From the NCBI GenBank assembly GCA_963921825.1, contig OY997594.1, positions 29,060,956 through 29,124,955 on the forward strand: a stretch of 64,000 bases of DNA, read 5' to 3'. The notes under the pieces were generated by a model, which saw nothing but the letters and a program-made list of their open reading frames with translations, was not told the DNA's origin and did not search any database. The position numbers were made by a program, and so were the translations under genes. This DNA is from Erodium maritimum. Lineage: Eukaryota; Streptophyta; Magnoliopsida; Geraniales; Geraniaceae. This document shows positions 1-12,005 of this stretch, one piece after another. Positions within the stretch are counted from its first letter, which is position 1. The number at the start of each line of letters is the position of its first letter.

Positions 1-1020
1 GCAACGACCCCATCCTCCAGCTGCCGTGCCTCCACTTTACGCATCCCCTATGAATCTTCCATTCGAGTAGCTATTGTCTTCCAAAAGAACGTTCGGGTGG
101 TAAGAACTTTTGCAGTCAGAGCAAACGCAAAGTTAGGTCCCCGACCACCTACCTCCAGAGGGGGGACAATGACCTCCTTGATCCTTAGAGTACCCAATTT
201 GGAGCCTAGATCCCCCAACACGTTTTCATGTCTCGTACCCGTCGCTCCTTGGAATTCGCTCGTGTTGTTAATGGGCTGGCCGAAAAGGGGATATCCAACC
301 CGGTTATAGAACCCTGGTGGTCCACCTCCTAGGCTTGTCCCAGCTTTGGGCCTGGATCCCTGCCTTCCCCGAGCCCGACCCAGGAGGTATGACTAGTTCC
401 GCACCATCCCGTGGGCCCTCCTCAACTCTTGGTCCATTGCCCTAGGTCCACCTTGCGTCACCCATAAATCCTAAGCCGTAGGCCCGTGCTTAAGGCTCCA
501 AACGTTCAGATCTTCCTGAGAAACCCTAAAGGGTTCCTTCCCCAATCGCCGCCTCCACGTCGTCGGTGCCCCTTGCTCCGGTCATCTCGTCCCTGTATCC
601 GAGGAGATCGATATCCCGATCCTCCGAACCCAACTCTTTCGTCATGGTTTTCCCCCACCAGAACTCTGGTAGCGGAGACCCCGACCTTGACAAAGTCGGC
701 GCCGTCTTCTCCCCTCGACCCAGGCGAGGATGCGGCCCCAGTGTTGATGTGCGTCGTAACAGGCTACACGTGTAATCCAGTAGGTTGTCGTCGACCGTTC
801 TCTCTCCTCCCTACGCGTAGAGAAGGTGATTCGTTCAATCTCCACCGCCGCCCCGACCGATCTAGGCAATAGAGAATGTGGAGAGTCTCGAACATGTGAG
901 GTAGGAAACCGGTTGACCTGAGGCCGCTGACTCTCCAATGTTATCCCCTTTGCTCTCGTAGTGGTAATAATCAGATGTGTTTGAGAAATCCATCGTCGCC
1001 GTCGCAAAACTCTTAGAATT
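1..1020. other. GC-rich decayed retroposon-like block
   Basis: This block is GC-rich, and an abrupt AT-rich boundary follows at about 1010-1020. It contains CCGCC/CGTCG-rich stretches and an 'aaccctaaaggg' start-like string near 525 that recalls the 5' leaders of the non-LTR retroposons elsewhere in the window. Short open frames exist on both strands, but none has a recognisable domain. A decayed LINE 5' region is the best guess; I see no gene that can be defended. Confidence 0.25.
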
Positions 1021-1214
1021 TCATAAAAGAAAGTGAGAATTATGTTTTTTTTTAGGCTAGAACTCTATTGTGCGGTACTAAAACATGCGAATTTTCTTCT
1101 GTTTCTTTATAGTAAAATTGAGTTTTACAATTCGCATAAGATGTTTTACTATTTAATTAATGGATTGAACGCGTGAGAAACTCATGCCATCTAGTTCTGT
1201 TAATAAAAAAAAAA

Positions 1215-1587
1215 GTGTTATTTTCATCTCACTATCTTAACTATGTGGTTTTTTTCATTTTATTACCCTAACTATTTTTTGTGGCACCTCACTACCCTAG
1301 AATACATTTTTTTTTCACTTTCATACCCCCGTTAATTTGCCATCCATTTTTGGATGAAAACACTTAAAAAGTCCATAACACCCCTCACTAACAATCAAAT
1401 TTCAAAAGCATGCCATTGGTTTTCAAAATTTCTTTTAAAAAAATCAGTTTTTTAATGTCACAAAAATGCATTTTAGGGTAGTGAGGTGTCAGAAAAAATA
1501 GTTAGGGTATGAAATTGAAAAAAAAACATTCTAGGATAGTGAGTTGCCACAAAAAATAGTTAGGATAGTAAGATAAAATATAAACAC
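1215..1587. mobile_element. Foldback MITE with long terminal inverted repeats
   Basis: The left arm (about 1215-1330) is the reverse complement of the right arm (about 1472-1587). Matching landmarks are 'cactatcttaactatgtgg' on the left and its complement 'gttaggatagtaag' on the right, and both arms carry 'ccctaactattttttgtgg'-type strings. The element is AT-rich, about 370 bp, and has no open frame. A target-site duplication is not clear, so the superfamily is unassigned. Confidence 0.6.
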
Positions 1588-1924
1588 CACACAATTAAAA
1601 GAGCTCTGTTTCCAAACAGATTTGTGTGAGATGAAAAAAGCCCTAAAAAATACAAGCTTATATAATGTCGCTTAAAAGAAATCAAATGAGCTAGCCGAGT
1701 AAATGAATTAAACCATTATTTGACAACTGCATCAAATAATACCCTACTCCATAATATCTTTTTTTTTATCCATATCAAAGCCTTTGAGCTGTTTACCGTT
1801 TCTATCACTGATGTGGTTAATGGATCATGTAACATACCATTCTGAATTCTTGAATATTATTTTTCTGCCTCAACAAATCAGACTTGCATCAACGTCTCTA
1901 TGAAACGTGATCCGTTTAAAAATA

Positions 1925-2298
1925 TAGGTAATTACGTTGACATATTCTACATTATGCGTGTTTAACAGATAAATTTCCTAAAATGATTTCGTAATAAAAT
2001 TATACTCCGAACTAACACTTAGTAACAACATCTTACATTTCATCCATTTTTCCGTCCATTTATTGTTCATTTTTTTCAGAAATTTCGAAACTATCCGCAG
2101 TGTTATAATCCTAAAACCAACTTCAATCCTAAATCCAACCTAAATGTCTTTCCAAACTTAAATCTAACTCTAAAAATGGATGAGAAGGGGATATTGTTAC
2201 TAAATGTTAGCTCAGGGTATATTTTTGTCGCAAAATAACTTTAAAATATTTATTCGGTAAATACGTTTAATACGGAATATGTCAACATAATTTACCCT
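1925..2298. mobile_element. Foldback MITE with about 110-bp inverted arms
   Basis: The left arm begins 'ggtaattacgttgacatatt' at 1927. The right arm ends with the near-perfect complement of this at about 2296. The similarity runs inward through 'aactaacacttagtaacaac' on the left and 'ttgttactaaatgttagctc' on the right. There is no coding potential and no certain target-site duplication. Confidence 0.6.
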
Positions 2299-2944
2299 AA
2301 AAGTAATTTAGGCACCATTTTATGGATCAAAGTTTTCTCATATTTGTATTATGTAAACATTTGTTTTTCCCCTTAGAATTTGACATTTTTTTCCATCAAA
2401 ATTAACATAATGTTATTATATTGCAACTGATGAACTCTTTTTTTTATTAAATTTTATGTATCACATATTATTTTGGTGATAGACATTAGGTAAGATAGAG
2501 GGCTGAGCAAGGAACGTTGATTAACAAAATTATGTTTTATATATATTTTCACCATTGGAGAGCATGTTATGCTACAAATTGAGGTCGGTTGTTAAGGATG
2601 CATATATTAATAGTTTATATAACTCTTAAGTGGTCAATTACTACGAACCAGTCTATGGTTTGTGGATGATGTTTAGGACATCAAATAAGCTTGAGTTCTT
2701 GTGGAACATATCACATGGTTGTTAATGGTAGATAGGGTCTGTGGGTTCCTATATTTTCTTGTAGACGACCTACCATTAGCTATCTCTTTCCACATGTCTG
2801 CATGTTTTGGTACAAATTAACCTCGTCGTTACTGTAACATAAATGATCAGTACATTAAAATAGATTAAACTTTCTAACTATTGTATGACAATTATTTTAA
2901 CCTTAAATTAAAACAGTAATAACTTAAGTAATTTCGACGATATT
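2299..2944. other. AT-rich stretch, no gene seen
   Basis: AT-rich, non-repetitive sequence between the MITE and the retroposon. I see no domain, splice-like exon or RNA gene here. Confidence 0.4.
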
Positions 2945-2961
2945 AATTATCAAGTCAACAA

Positions 2962-3825
2962 TGTATTAATTATTTTTAGCGCAGAGAGAACCCTAACTCT
3001 CTCTGCGCGCAGCCCCTTCCCCCACCCACTTCTCCATGGCAGCCACCATTTTTCACCTTTGAAACCCCTGATCCAAAGTTCTCCACTACCCTCTAGGGTC
3101 CAATCGAAGCCCCTGCTCCCAAAGCTCTCCACACAACCTACATGAGGTTCCACTCTACCGTCGCGATTCTATTGATCGGAGCCGGTTTTATTTTTCTTTG
3201 TTTTTGTCTTGTTTTGCAGCCAGTCTACCCCCCACAGGTCGCTGCCCATCGTTCAAGCTGCTCCATGGTCTCCCCCTCGACTCGCGCTACCGTTCTTGCA
3301 TCGCCGGACCGGCCCCGCCTTCGAGCCAGTGGCCACCGTGGCCCCCCTACCGTTCATTGGATTACGGGCTTCACGCGCCGTATCCCATCTGCAGCGGCAT
3401 AGCGCCCTAGGGTCACCCCTCGCCGGCATGGGTCCGCCCCCTCGGTGGATCTGGGATCCGGGAGGAGGGACAGTCGGCTGGGGCTTATTTCAACGGCATC
3501 CGGATTCGGGACTCTCAACCCCGACCAAGCTTTTACAGCAGGGAGATCTCGGGAATTCTGCACTAAAGACAAATTCTTCAGTAGGTTTCGCTGCTTTAGT
3601 TCGAATAATCATAAGTTTAGGCATTTGGTTTATTATTTTTTTGTAACGTTGGATCGAAGAATTCCTAAGTTCGGATCCGCGAATCAAAGCGGACTATTTG
3701 TATGGAACCATGTGTGCCCGATGGGCCACGGCCGATCGGGACAAAAACTGGTATCCGGGACTGTTAGGTCCCAAATTGTAAGCACAATCATATCGTAATA
3801 CTACTTCTTTCCCGTTTCAAAAAAA
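2962..3825 (+). mobile_element. Short non-LTR retroposon with 17-bp TSD
   Basis: The insert is bracketed by a perfect 17-bp duplication, AATTATCAAGTCAACAA, at 2945-2961 and 3826-3842. A poly(A) run sits just before the right copy (about 3819-3827). This is the signature of target-primed reverse transcription, with the element on the plus strand. The 5' part is GC-rich and begins with an 'gagagaaccctaactctctc' leader. A T-rich stretch ending in 'ttgttttgcag' near 3220 looks like an intron end. No long reading frame survives. It could be an internally deleted LINE or a SINE-like non-autonomous element. Confidence 0.75.
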
Positions 3826-3842
3826 AATTATCAAGTCAACAA

Positions 3843-4371
3843 ATATGAGTCTTTAGTGATCTCTTCATATAAACTCGAGATGTGAAAATCAGTAATTTTT
3901 AATTCAAACTTATGAATCGATTCATCGTCACATATTCTAATTCAATTTTTTTTATAAATCTAAACTCTAATTTAAAAACCCAACATACACATGCTCTTAA
4001 ATTTGCTAGTCATCAAGCCATAGTCACAAAGTAAATTGCTACAATTATTTGTTAAATCATGATAACAGTTTGAATATTGAGTGATGATCAACCAAATGAC
4101 CTCACTGAGATTTATATCATTATAAAATGTTTAAATTAAGATGATATTATCAGTTCTTAGATTTGATTGAGATTTTAAAAAATATTTAAAAAGTTGTGGA
4201 GCCTTCTAGCCTTTCGAGTGGGCCTAATTACTTATCATTATAGGCTTATATTAGATTGTAATTATTTGACCTTGATAGAAGGATTTGATTCCATATAAGT
4301 AGATCTTATCGACATGAACTCACCCTAATTTAGCTAGGGAAAGAATCCTGCTTCTCCTATGCTTGGCACAT
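3843..4371. other. AT-rich stretch, no gene seen
   Basis: AT-rich sequence right of the retroposon. No domain, repeat or RNA gene was recognised. Confidence 0.4.
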
Positions 4372-5736
4372 AACTCGATATTTTTATTAAGGAAAACCTC
4401 AAAATTATATTTTTGAACGGCTTTGTTAGTATAAATATATTGTGATTACCTATTTTTCTCAAAAACATGTTTGTATTTTCTGTTTATTATCAAAAAGTAA
4501 CGACTTATGTTTATTATTTTTTTCCCGTTATTTTGGATGAAAAATGAACATGTGCTCGACACATAGTCTTTATATTTATCATAAATATCGAAATTGTCCC
4601 CATTTCTCTAGTCTAGTGTTCAATTTTTTTTTCTCCGGATGTCATTTAGATAAGAGAAATAGAGACAATTTTGATATTTATGATAAATATAAATACCATG
4701 TGTCAAGGACATGTCCATTTTCCATCTAAAATAACGGGAAAAAAAATAAACGTAAGTCGCTACTTTTTTATAATAAACAAAAGGTATAAGCATGTTTTTT
4801 AGAAGAAAAAAAAGTTGTCACAATACGTTTCTGCTAACAAATATTGTTCAAAAACAGCACCCAAAAACTATGGTGAGGGCCATGGTTTTTACCATGGCCT
4901 ATGGCATGAATATGATCCTCTCTTCTACACAACCTCTCCTTTGTACTTTCCCTTTGGATCCTGCGAAGTTTTTTTTCTGCTAGGGTTTCTTTCAAGTCGT
5001 CTCTAGCCACCGTGACATTGGCCTTCTTCCGCCACCAACGAAGCGGCTTTCGACCTGTTTCGGTCTCCCCTCTGCTCCGGGGGTTTCCGTCTCTACAATC
5101 GTCGTCCCTAATGCTGCCGCCGCCATCCTTGAAGCCACCGACGTCCCTGCTGTCGTCGCCGCCTCTAATGTCATCGCCGTCTCGGATGCCGCCGCCATCT
5201 CTAGAGGCGTCCTTGAAGTCGCCGCAATCGGATCTGCAGCCGCAACCGGCGCGTCCTTCTCTCTGGCCTCCACCGCCGCAACCGCCTCGACCCCTTTCAC
5301 GATTATGGATCTGGCTAATCGAAAGGGTCTTTTTTATTTTATTTGAGTTTATTTTTGCAGGATCAATGCCTATCGAACAGAGAATCAAGGATTTCTCTAG
5401 GGAGGGGAGCATCAGGGACTGGCCCTAGGAGGCGTCCCTAGACGATGCTTTGCCTCCTACCATCACCATTATTGTTGAGGTCTCTAATCTCCGGTATCCC
5501 CCCCCCCCCCCAACCGTCTTCTTTCCTTGTCCATGGGGCGTCACCGTTTGTGACGGTTCTGGTATTACAAGAATCAGTGAACTAATGTTCGTTAAAACTG
5601 TCATTTTCGTGGTCGGGGAGCATGTTTCTCGATGCACAACATTGATTGATTTCAAGTTTTAAAAGTTGCACCTTTCGCTTAAAAAAAATGTTATTCAAAA
5701 ACATTTTGAGGTTTCCCCTTTTTATTAAAATGAGTT
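4372..5736. mobile_element. Large foldback MITE split by a retroposon
   Basis: A near-palindrome is centred at about 4626. The left arm 4497-4620 ('gacttatgtttattattttt', 'atttatcataaatatcgaaa') is matched in reverse by 4630-4762. The match continues outward to 'tatttttgaacggctttgtt' on the left and 'gctaacaaatattgttcaaa' on the right. At 4857 the right arm stops and resumes after an 832-bp insert at 5689, where 'attttgaggtttcccctttt' complements the left 'ttaaggaaaacctcaaaatt'. Without the insert the element is about 530 bp. Outer ends are approximate and no target-site duplication was fixed. Confidence 0.7.
4857..5688 (+). mobile_element. Non-LTR retroposon inserted in the foldback MITE
   Basis: The insert is flanked by a 15-bp duplication with two mismatches (TATTGTTCAAAAACA at 4842-4856; TGTTATTCAAAAACA at 5689-5703) and ends in a poly(A) run at 5681-5688, so it lies on the plus strand. 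The 5' half is rich in CCGCC codon-like repeats. A T-rich stretch ending in 'tttatttttgcag' at about 5360 looks like an intron acceptor. Open frames of 138-192 codons on both strands are low-complexity and share no recognisable domain, so I do not call a gene. Confidence 0.7.
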
Positions 5737-6029
5737 CCCTATCATCTTTTGCTTTCTTCTCACAGAACATGGGCTTATGGATAGCTATAAAGCCCAATCC
5801 AAAGAAGGCTATTACATCTCACGCTGGGCCATCCATAGTTGAAACTACGCATGGCCTAGTCGAATGAGTCCACTGGGCCAAGAAATTTTGCCGTTTAGGC
5901 AATATGCTAATGCACCACTACTATGTGGAAAGCAAAATTTAATAATTTTATATCCCTCAGTCATATAAGAAATTCAGACATGGGTGTCTCACAAGTCATA
6001 CATCCATTTATTATTAAAAAAAACATGTA

Positions 6030-7357
6030 GCGAGCAGTCACGTTCGTAGTATCTAAAAAATGCAGAGCCTTTTAGGTTTTCTGAAAACCCATGGCGGCGG
6101 CGGCGGCAATTTTGCGTTCTCTAAAGCACATGGGACTGCGGCGGCGGGTCCGACATCATGGCCAGAGGATGCACGCTTTCTGTGGCTGCGGTCTCCTCCT
6201 CCACGCGAGAAGTTCGTCTCTCTCTGCTCGACGCTTTGGGGTAGAGGCGACGTTGTGGTGGAGAGGCGTGGTCTTGCGTTTCTCAAACATTCGGTGAAGG
6301 AACGAGATCCCCACACTACCCCTCGGGTGTGGGGAAGCAGGCGGACCCAGGGTCTCCTGGTGGAAAGGATGACGGGCTTGTGGTGGGTGAAGCGAGCATG
6401 GATCGCCGAGCGCCCGAGAAAGGGTATGGGAAGCACGGCGGGGGCGAGGATAGAACGCACGGAGAAGTCTATAGGGGTGGGGGAGGGTCTCCTTCCGACC
6501 GTAGTCTCGTCAGACACGGCATCAAGATCAGAAGAATCACCGGTGACGTTGGCGTGGAGGAGAAGCACTTGCAAGGAGGTGGCGCGAGATACGGGTAGGG
6601 TTTCTGCGGTAGGAACGGGCCGAGACTTGTTGGACACGGGACTGGGCCGGGGTCTAGTCGTTGACACCTATCGGGCTTGGCACTCTGGGCCGGTTTGGCT
6701 GTCTCGGTCCGGGATGGGGCCAAGTGCTGGTGGACCGGATGCGGGTCGAGGAGGCAGGACTTTCGGGTCAGGTGGCCCGGCACAAGGTAATTGGGGCGCG
6801 GGTCGGGGCAATTCGGGTTTGGCCCTGATCTAATGCTCGACGAACTCTCGCATCTTTGGGGAGCCGATGAGTGATACAGCAACGGCGGGGGGCCACGAGA
6901 ACCCTCGCCTCCAGGAATGAGTCCTTGGAGGCCCAGGGAGGGGTTGGTCGACTGCACCACCTCCCTGGTAGACTGATGGCGACGGTTCCATCAACAGTCG
7001 ACGAGATTCTCCCCTACCAGTCCGGGGTCAGCAATCCTGCGTTCAGGAGCCCTACAAGTATCACTCAAGGGAGGACGACGCACGCTGACTTACCGGGGGA
7101 GTTATCGGTCCACCACTATAGAGTTATCATCTGATCTGCTCGATCAGTTTCTTATGGTTGGAACATACTGTATCGGTGTCTTTGGATGCTACCGCAGTCC
7201 CACCCCTCCGACCGCCCTTATGCCCATGAGCAACATTTACTATTCAACACTTGTCTTTAAGTTTTATGTTAGTTTCTTGGTTTGTATGGTGTTAACCGTC
7301 TTCGCGGTCACCAGAATGCTTTAATTAATAATATTATCATTTCGCCTAAAAAAATAT
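6030..7357 (+). mobile_element. Non-LTR retroposon with about 15-bp TSD
   Basis: The string 'ttaaaaaaacatgta' occurs just left (about 6014-6029) and just right (7358-7372) of this segment. The right copy is preceded by an A-rich tail after 'ttcgcctaaaaaaat', giving a plus-strand insertion of about 1.33 kb. An uninterrupted frame at 6060-6833 (257 codons) is rich in Gly and Arg and lacks a recognisable domain; it is probably the degenerate 5' part of a LINE ORF1. The 3' part contains 'gttaaccgtcttcgcggtca' followed by the AT-rich tail. Confidence 0.6.
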
Positions 7358-7372
7358 TTAAAAAAACATGTA

Positions 7373-8600
7373 AATATTTCATTTTATCAATTCTAGGTTT
7401 TTAACTGGGTGAGATGTAACAAAACGCAGGATAAGTCTCACAATATTCTTTAGAGTCGGCCTTAGCCTATCTTTTCGTGTATCGTCATGTTTGTTATCAC
7501 CATCATCGTAATAGACCCTTCCATCCCCTTTCATGCTTCCATCGTAGTTTCTAGGTCAAAGATACTCAATTACAACAATGCCTGACTCTCTCTCCAGCCG
7601 GCCTTAACTCCTTACCTCAAAATCGTTTCTCACCTTTACCGGCACTATACCGGATACCTAGTGCTACTCCACCACCACCACCACCTTCATCTCCTCCTCC
7701 TTCACGGGAATCGTTTGTACTCCGGATATGCTCTTGGACCGGACATGAGAAGGGATCTAAGGTGTTCCGCTCTCCCACCACCACTCGCGATCGAGCACCG
7801 CCACCCTCCTTCGTTTCCTTCGCAATGAGCTTGTGGATATGCTAAGGTCCCTAGGGGAAGCCACCAGAGGCGCCGCTTTTCCCCCCTTGTCCGCATCCAC
7901 CTTCTTTTCCGTCTCCATCGCCGCCTCCGCCTCCTTTGTCGCAACCAACATCGTCGCCTTCCAGTCATTCGCCCTATAATCATCCGAGTTCCTCAAAGTC
8001 CCGATCTAGGGTCCGACATCAGGATTGTGGCGTACCTGATCACTTAAGGCCTCTATGCAGGACCATCCCAACCCCGTCCATTGGATCAAGGCACTAATAA
8101 ATCTCGGAGGGGCCTGGACGCCCCCAGCTTGTCAAAGGAACTTATTGCTCTGAAGAACACCAAGGTAAGGTCTACGAAACAGCCTCGCTAATGAGTGGTT
8201 CATCAAGCAATAATTTGTGTATGGGGACGCATGCCTCGCTTTGTCAAGGTCGGTGCAAGCCCGGCATCTTGGTTCCCCCATTTACTGGTGTTCTCCTTGG
8301 ATGGCTGTTATCTCCTTAAGTGCCCCGTATCAATTACCATGGGCATTTCTCAGGTCAAGTCAGAAAATGATTACCATAAGTTGCAGTTGAACAACCACCA
8401 TTCTGGGGATAGTTTTCCAATATTTGTCCCTGGAATAGCCAGGTATATTAGCTATAGGGTTAGCATTTGGAACCTACAAGTTCAAACTTTGTCTCACCCT
8501 TTTTTTTTCTATCCTATCCGTGTTCTTATTTTCCTTTACTACGATCAATAAAATAACTACTTGTATGCTAAAAAAAAGTGGACAAGACTATTTTATGAAA
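7373..8600 (+). mobile_element. Decayed LINE copy, 3' portion
   Basis: From about 8150 to 8580 the sequence matches 11200-12000 in order and orientation. Shared landmarks are 'ggtcggtgcaa', 'ttggttcccccatttactgg', 'caaccaccattctgggg', 'atttgtccctggaatagcca' and a terminal 'caataaaa' followed by an A-rich run. The 5' side is CCACC-rich, as in other LINE leaders here. No frame with a reverse-transcriptase motif survives, so this is either an internally deleted or an ancient copy. Confidence 0.5.
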
Positions 8601-9365
8601 CTAATAGGAAGAAAAATAAATTGTTCTTTATGAAACTATTTTATAAAATAACTCTTATTTCGTTTATCTTCTACTATGTGCGTCGTCCATCTCTCTCTTC
8701 TCCTCTACACACCGATCGTCCCACCAATCACAGTCTCCCTCGACCAGCAACAATAGCCCCCACCTCTTCCTCTTGTCCCGGTGCTACTGAAGCTTTACCC
8801 CTCGCCCATGTGACGACCCTCCTCGATCTGTGTACTATCTCCCACGTAAACTCGCCACCTATGACACCTCAATACATGGCCTGGATCCTCTGTTCGACTT
8901 TATTAATCCATCGTGTCCTAGTAAGAGATCACACATGCCATCTTCTCTTCCTCTCCGTCTACTACCCGTCTTGTTGTCGTGCGCCTCTCACGAGCCTTGT
9001 CCTGGAAGGCCTCTTGCACCTGGGACTTTGTCAGGTCCGGGATCAGTGACTCTAACTCTTTGTATCCCTATCAAACTTTTAACTATTGACGTTCTTGGGA
9101 GCCGGACCAACCGCTCTGCTCCCGCCGTCCCCCTACCCTCAACTAAGGCTTGTGGACTCCCCGCGGCCATGAGATCGAGTCCCCTCGTCGTCAACATCAT
9201 CCTGGATGACATATCCTAAGAGCCGGACAAGGGCTCGAGTCCCGCTCACACCCTCGACCACTCAGACTGGTCCTCTCAGTGCAAACACCACTAAGGAAGG
9301 ACACCATCCTGCACTAAACATTCTCCTGGCCTTGCAAGAGGGCTTTGATGCCCTCAAAATGGATG

Positions 9366-9850
9366 AATAGGAGGAAAAAGTTATTTGCATCCCAAGGGAT
9401 CTAGCGACGACTCACACTTATGCCCATACAATTTTTGGCTTGGGGATGGTTGTTCACGTCCCGGAACTGTGACGGGGACCCATGATGGAGGATTTGATGA
9501 CAAAGGTCTGGCACCATGATGACCTTGTCATCAAGGAACTCAGCTGGGGAATATTTAGGTTCTATTTCACTTCTCAGGTGGAAAAGGACATAATTCGGAA
9601 AGGAGAACCCTGGTCATTCAAACAAACACCTCTGATACTAGAAGACCTCCGACTAGGAATCAACCCGCCCACCCTTTCATTCTCTAAACTCCATATGTGG
9701 GCTATTGTGTCCAATCTCCCCAAGGATGGACTTATAACGGAGACGAGGTTTCGAGAGGGATAGGCCGTGAGAGGTTTTGTGGGTGTCCAAAAAGACCAAG
9801 TCGGATCAGCCTGAGGAGGTAGCCTGAGCATTCGTATCTGGAAGGATCCG
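9366..9850 (+). pseudogene. LINE ORF1 (DUF4283-type gag) fragment
   Basis: A 93-codon frame from 9482 to 9763 has the order typical of the plant DUF4283 domain of LINE gag proteins: a 'TKVWHHDDLVIKEL' strand, 'FRFYFTSQVEKDIIRKGEPW', then 'LILEDLRLGINPPTLSFSKL' and 'MWAIVSNLPKDG'. In the family this domain precedes a CX2CX4HX4C zinc knuckle and packages element RNA. The same frame upstream (about 9366-9468) still reads like the N-terminal part of the domain but is closed by a stop at about 9470. The knuckle is lost, with a stop at 9763. It is therefore a relic; the domain identity is fairly sure. Confidence 0.65.
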
Positions 9851-10361
9851 GCGACAACTCTACAGCGAAAGACCGTAGTCCTTATATTAAGACTCGAGAC
9901 ACAATCTGAGTAAGGTTACAACATGCGAGACTCCTATAATTATGCTTCCCCTACAGATGTATATGACATTAGAGAGCGGGATGCCCCTGAAGGGACCTTG
10001 CGAACCCTAGGTGATCCACCGTTTCGATTTATTGCTCATGGAATCGGAGATCCCCAACCTTTAGAATAGGATTCGTAGGGCCTGGTCGGACCCCATTCCG
10101 AACAGACACCCAGCTTGATGTGGATCCCTGGCATGGAACAAAACAAAAAATCTAGCAATCCCGGGGCGAAGGTCCATCATACCGACAGGAATCACCCTAA
10201 CGGAACTAACGACCCAGCGTCCGACACATGATCTTCTCCTCAACGCACCTGCACACATGTGCAGGTGGAAGCACATGTCCCCTTGTCCCAATCCTTCACT
10301 TCCCATTTCCCTGGGAACATCACTAGACGAGTCAGGTGTGACACATTGTCTCATGCCCAAG

Positions 10362-11001
10362 GTTGTAAAAGGCGTTACGCACTAGTCGGGTTGTGAGGAC
10401 CCCTAGGCGCTAGGCAAGGACTAGTCAAGGCCAAGGTGGGCCCTAAGCAGATTTATTTTATTTTATTAATAATAAATATATATTACACATATATATATAT
10501 AGTCAAGTTTTCAAAATATAAATTATTTTAATTTATAATGTACAAGGAAACATATTCTAATTTAACATGGATATTATTTCAATATACCATGAATTTTAAT
10601 TTTAATAGAGAAAAAATCACAATTTTACAAGAAAACAATAACTAATTTCATTAGTCACCAAAATCTCATGTTACATGAAGTTAACTTCAATTTTAATTTA
10701 TTTTTTCTTATGGAATATATATAATATACAAATTATTACATGAATTTTTTTATTATCTAGAAACCATTTGCTCATCAATGTGACAGATAAGAATTAAAAA
10801 TGCAAAAACATGTGTCTGCCCGCCTAGGCCCCGCCCGACCCACCTAGGACCACCCGATTCGCCTAGGACCCGCCTAGCCCGCCTAAGGCACCACCCGACA
10901 CATCAAATTGGTCACGACACCTTCACCCGCCCGACTCGAACGAGTCGAGGAGGTTCTTTCATATTGGGCGCCTAGGCCCCGCCTTGGTCGCCTTTTACAA
11001 C
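10362..11001. mobile_element. MITE with GTTGTAAAAGGCG inverted termini
   Basis: The element starts GTTGTAAAAGGCG at 10362 and ends with the exact complement CGCCTTTTACAAC at 11001. Both subterminal regions carry 'cctaggc'/'gcctagg' strings, while the middle is AT-rich. The flanks ATGCCCAAG and ATGCTCCTG could be a decayed 9-bp target duplication (6 of 9 match). It lies within a decayed LINE, is non-coding, and could be hAT- or Mutator-related. Confidence 0.65.
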
Positions 11002-11620
11002 ATGCTCCTGCTCAACTAGGAGTTATTCATGTTCAACACTAAGAAATTGCAAGCTTGAACATCCAAAGACCCTGGCGTGATCACCGATCAATCTAGGAAA
11101 GACGATATCAAGTTTTGTCTCCAAGATGCGAGGGTGATCACCCCTCTCTCGACTTAGAAGTAGAGGAGCCTAGGCTCCCCTAGCCTAGGAAAGGAACCTA
11201 CTGCTTCAAAAATATCGAGGCGAGGTCTGCCAAGCAACCTCGTCAGGTCCAATAAGTAGGCCAACCAACAATGAGGTGTGTGGGGGGATGCACACCTCGC
11301 CCTCCCAAGGTCGGTGCAAACACAACATTCTGGTTCCCCCGTTCCCTGTGTTCTCACTAGATTCCCGTTATCCCATCAAATGCCTTATATAACTTATTAC
11401 GAGCATCTTCAGACCGAGTGAGGAAATGACTCGTGTAAACTAAAGTTAAGCAACCACCACCATGGGGTCTCCTCCTAATATTTGTCCATTGATTAGCCAG
11501 GTGTACCAACTATATGGTTAGAGTCTGGAACCTATGGGTTCAGACTTTTTGTCGCATTTTTATTTTCTCTCACATATGTGTTTTTAACGTCCAGTAGTAC
11601 TATCAATAAAACTCCAACTT

Positions 11621-11976
11621 GAAAAAAGACAGCTCGGGTAATTGGAGTTATAGCTCGAAAGTTGGTAAAAAGGCAGTTGATCTTTGTTCTTTGGCGCTCG
11701 ATCAGTTCAAGAAGGACTCCGAGGGTAGGAAGGACGAGGAATACGTTGAACCGATTTCAAAAAAAGCTTTAACATCTGTTCCGATCTCTAACCAGTTTAC
11801 TTGTTTGAACCCGGATAGAAAGTAGGCACGATGTTTTGATTGCATCCTGTTTTGTTTTTGCTCTGTGTAGTTCTATTGGTCTATGGAAAAGGCCTTTCTG
11901 GATCCTTTCTTGTTTTGTTCTATAGTCTTATAGAACAATTGCTCAATAAATTTTAGCTTATAAAAAGAATAAAAAA
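11621..11976 (+). mobile_element. 356-bp retroposon with perfect 16-bp TSD
   Basis: AATAAAACTCCAACTT occurs at 11605-11620 and again at 11977-11992. The second copy is preceded by an A-rich tail ('ataaaaagaataaaaaaa'). The insert therefore entered the 3' end of the LINE on the plus strand. It holds a short frame, 11619-11825, of 68 codons (Lys/Ser-rich, no known domain), then a T-rich trailer with 'caataaa' just before the tail. It is likely a severely 5'-truncated LINE of another family. Confidence 0.8.
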
Positions 11977-12005
11977 AATAAAACTCCAACTTATGGTACA
12001 AAAAT

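Larger units (their letters stand above)
8601..12005 (+). mobile_element. Decayed LINE copy carrying DUF4283 and nested inserts
   Basis: This is a second copy of the family ending at about 12 kb. It contains a DUF4283-like gag segment (9366-9850). Its 3' end matches the copy at 8150-8580. It is interrupted by a 640-bp inverted-repeat element (10362-11001) and by a 356-bp retroposon (11621-11976). The 5' boundary near 8.65 kb is not marked by a clear target-site duplication. No reverse-transcriptase motifs remain, so most of ORF2 is missing. Confidence 0.5.

Noticed and set aside
4834-5428. Long frames of 138-192 codons on both strands as genes
   Set aside because: They are mirror readings of the same CCGCC-rich repeat in a retroposon leader; no domain, and one crosses the insertion boundary.
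6060-6833. A 257-codon Gly/Arg-rich frame as a host gene
   Set aside because: It lies wholly inside a retroposon with poly(A) and duplication, has low complexity and shows no domain.
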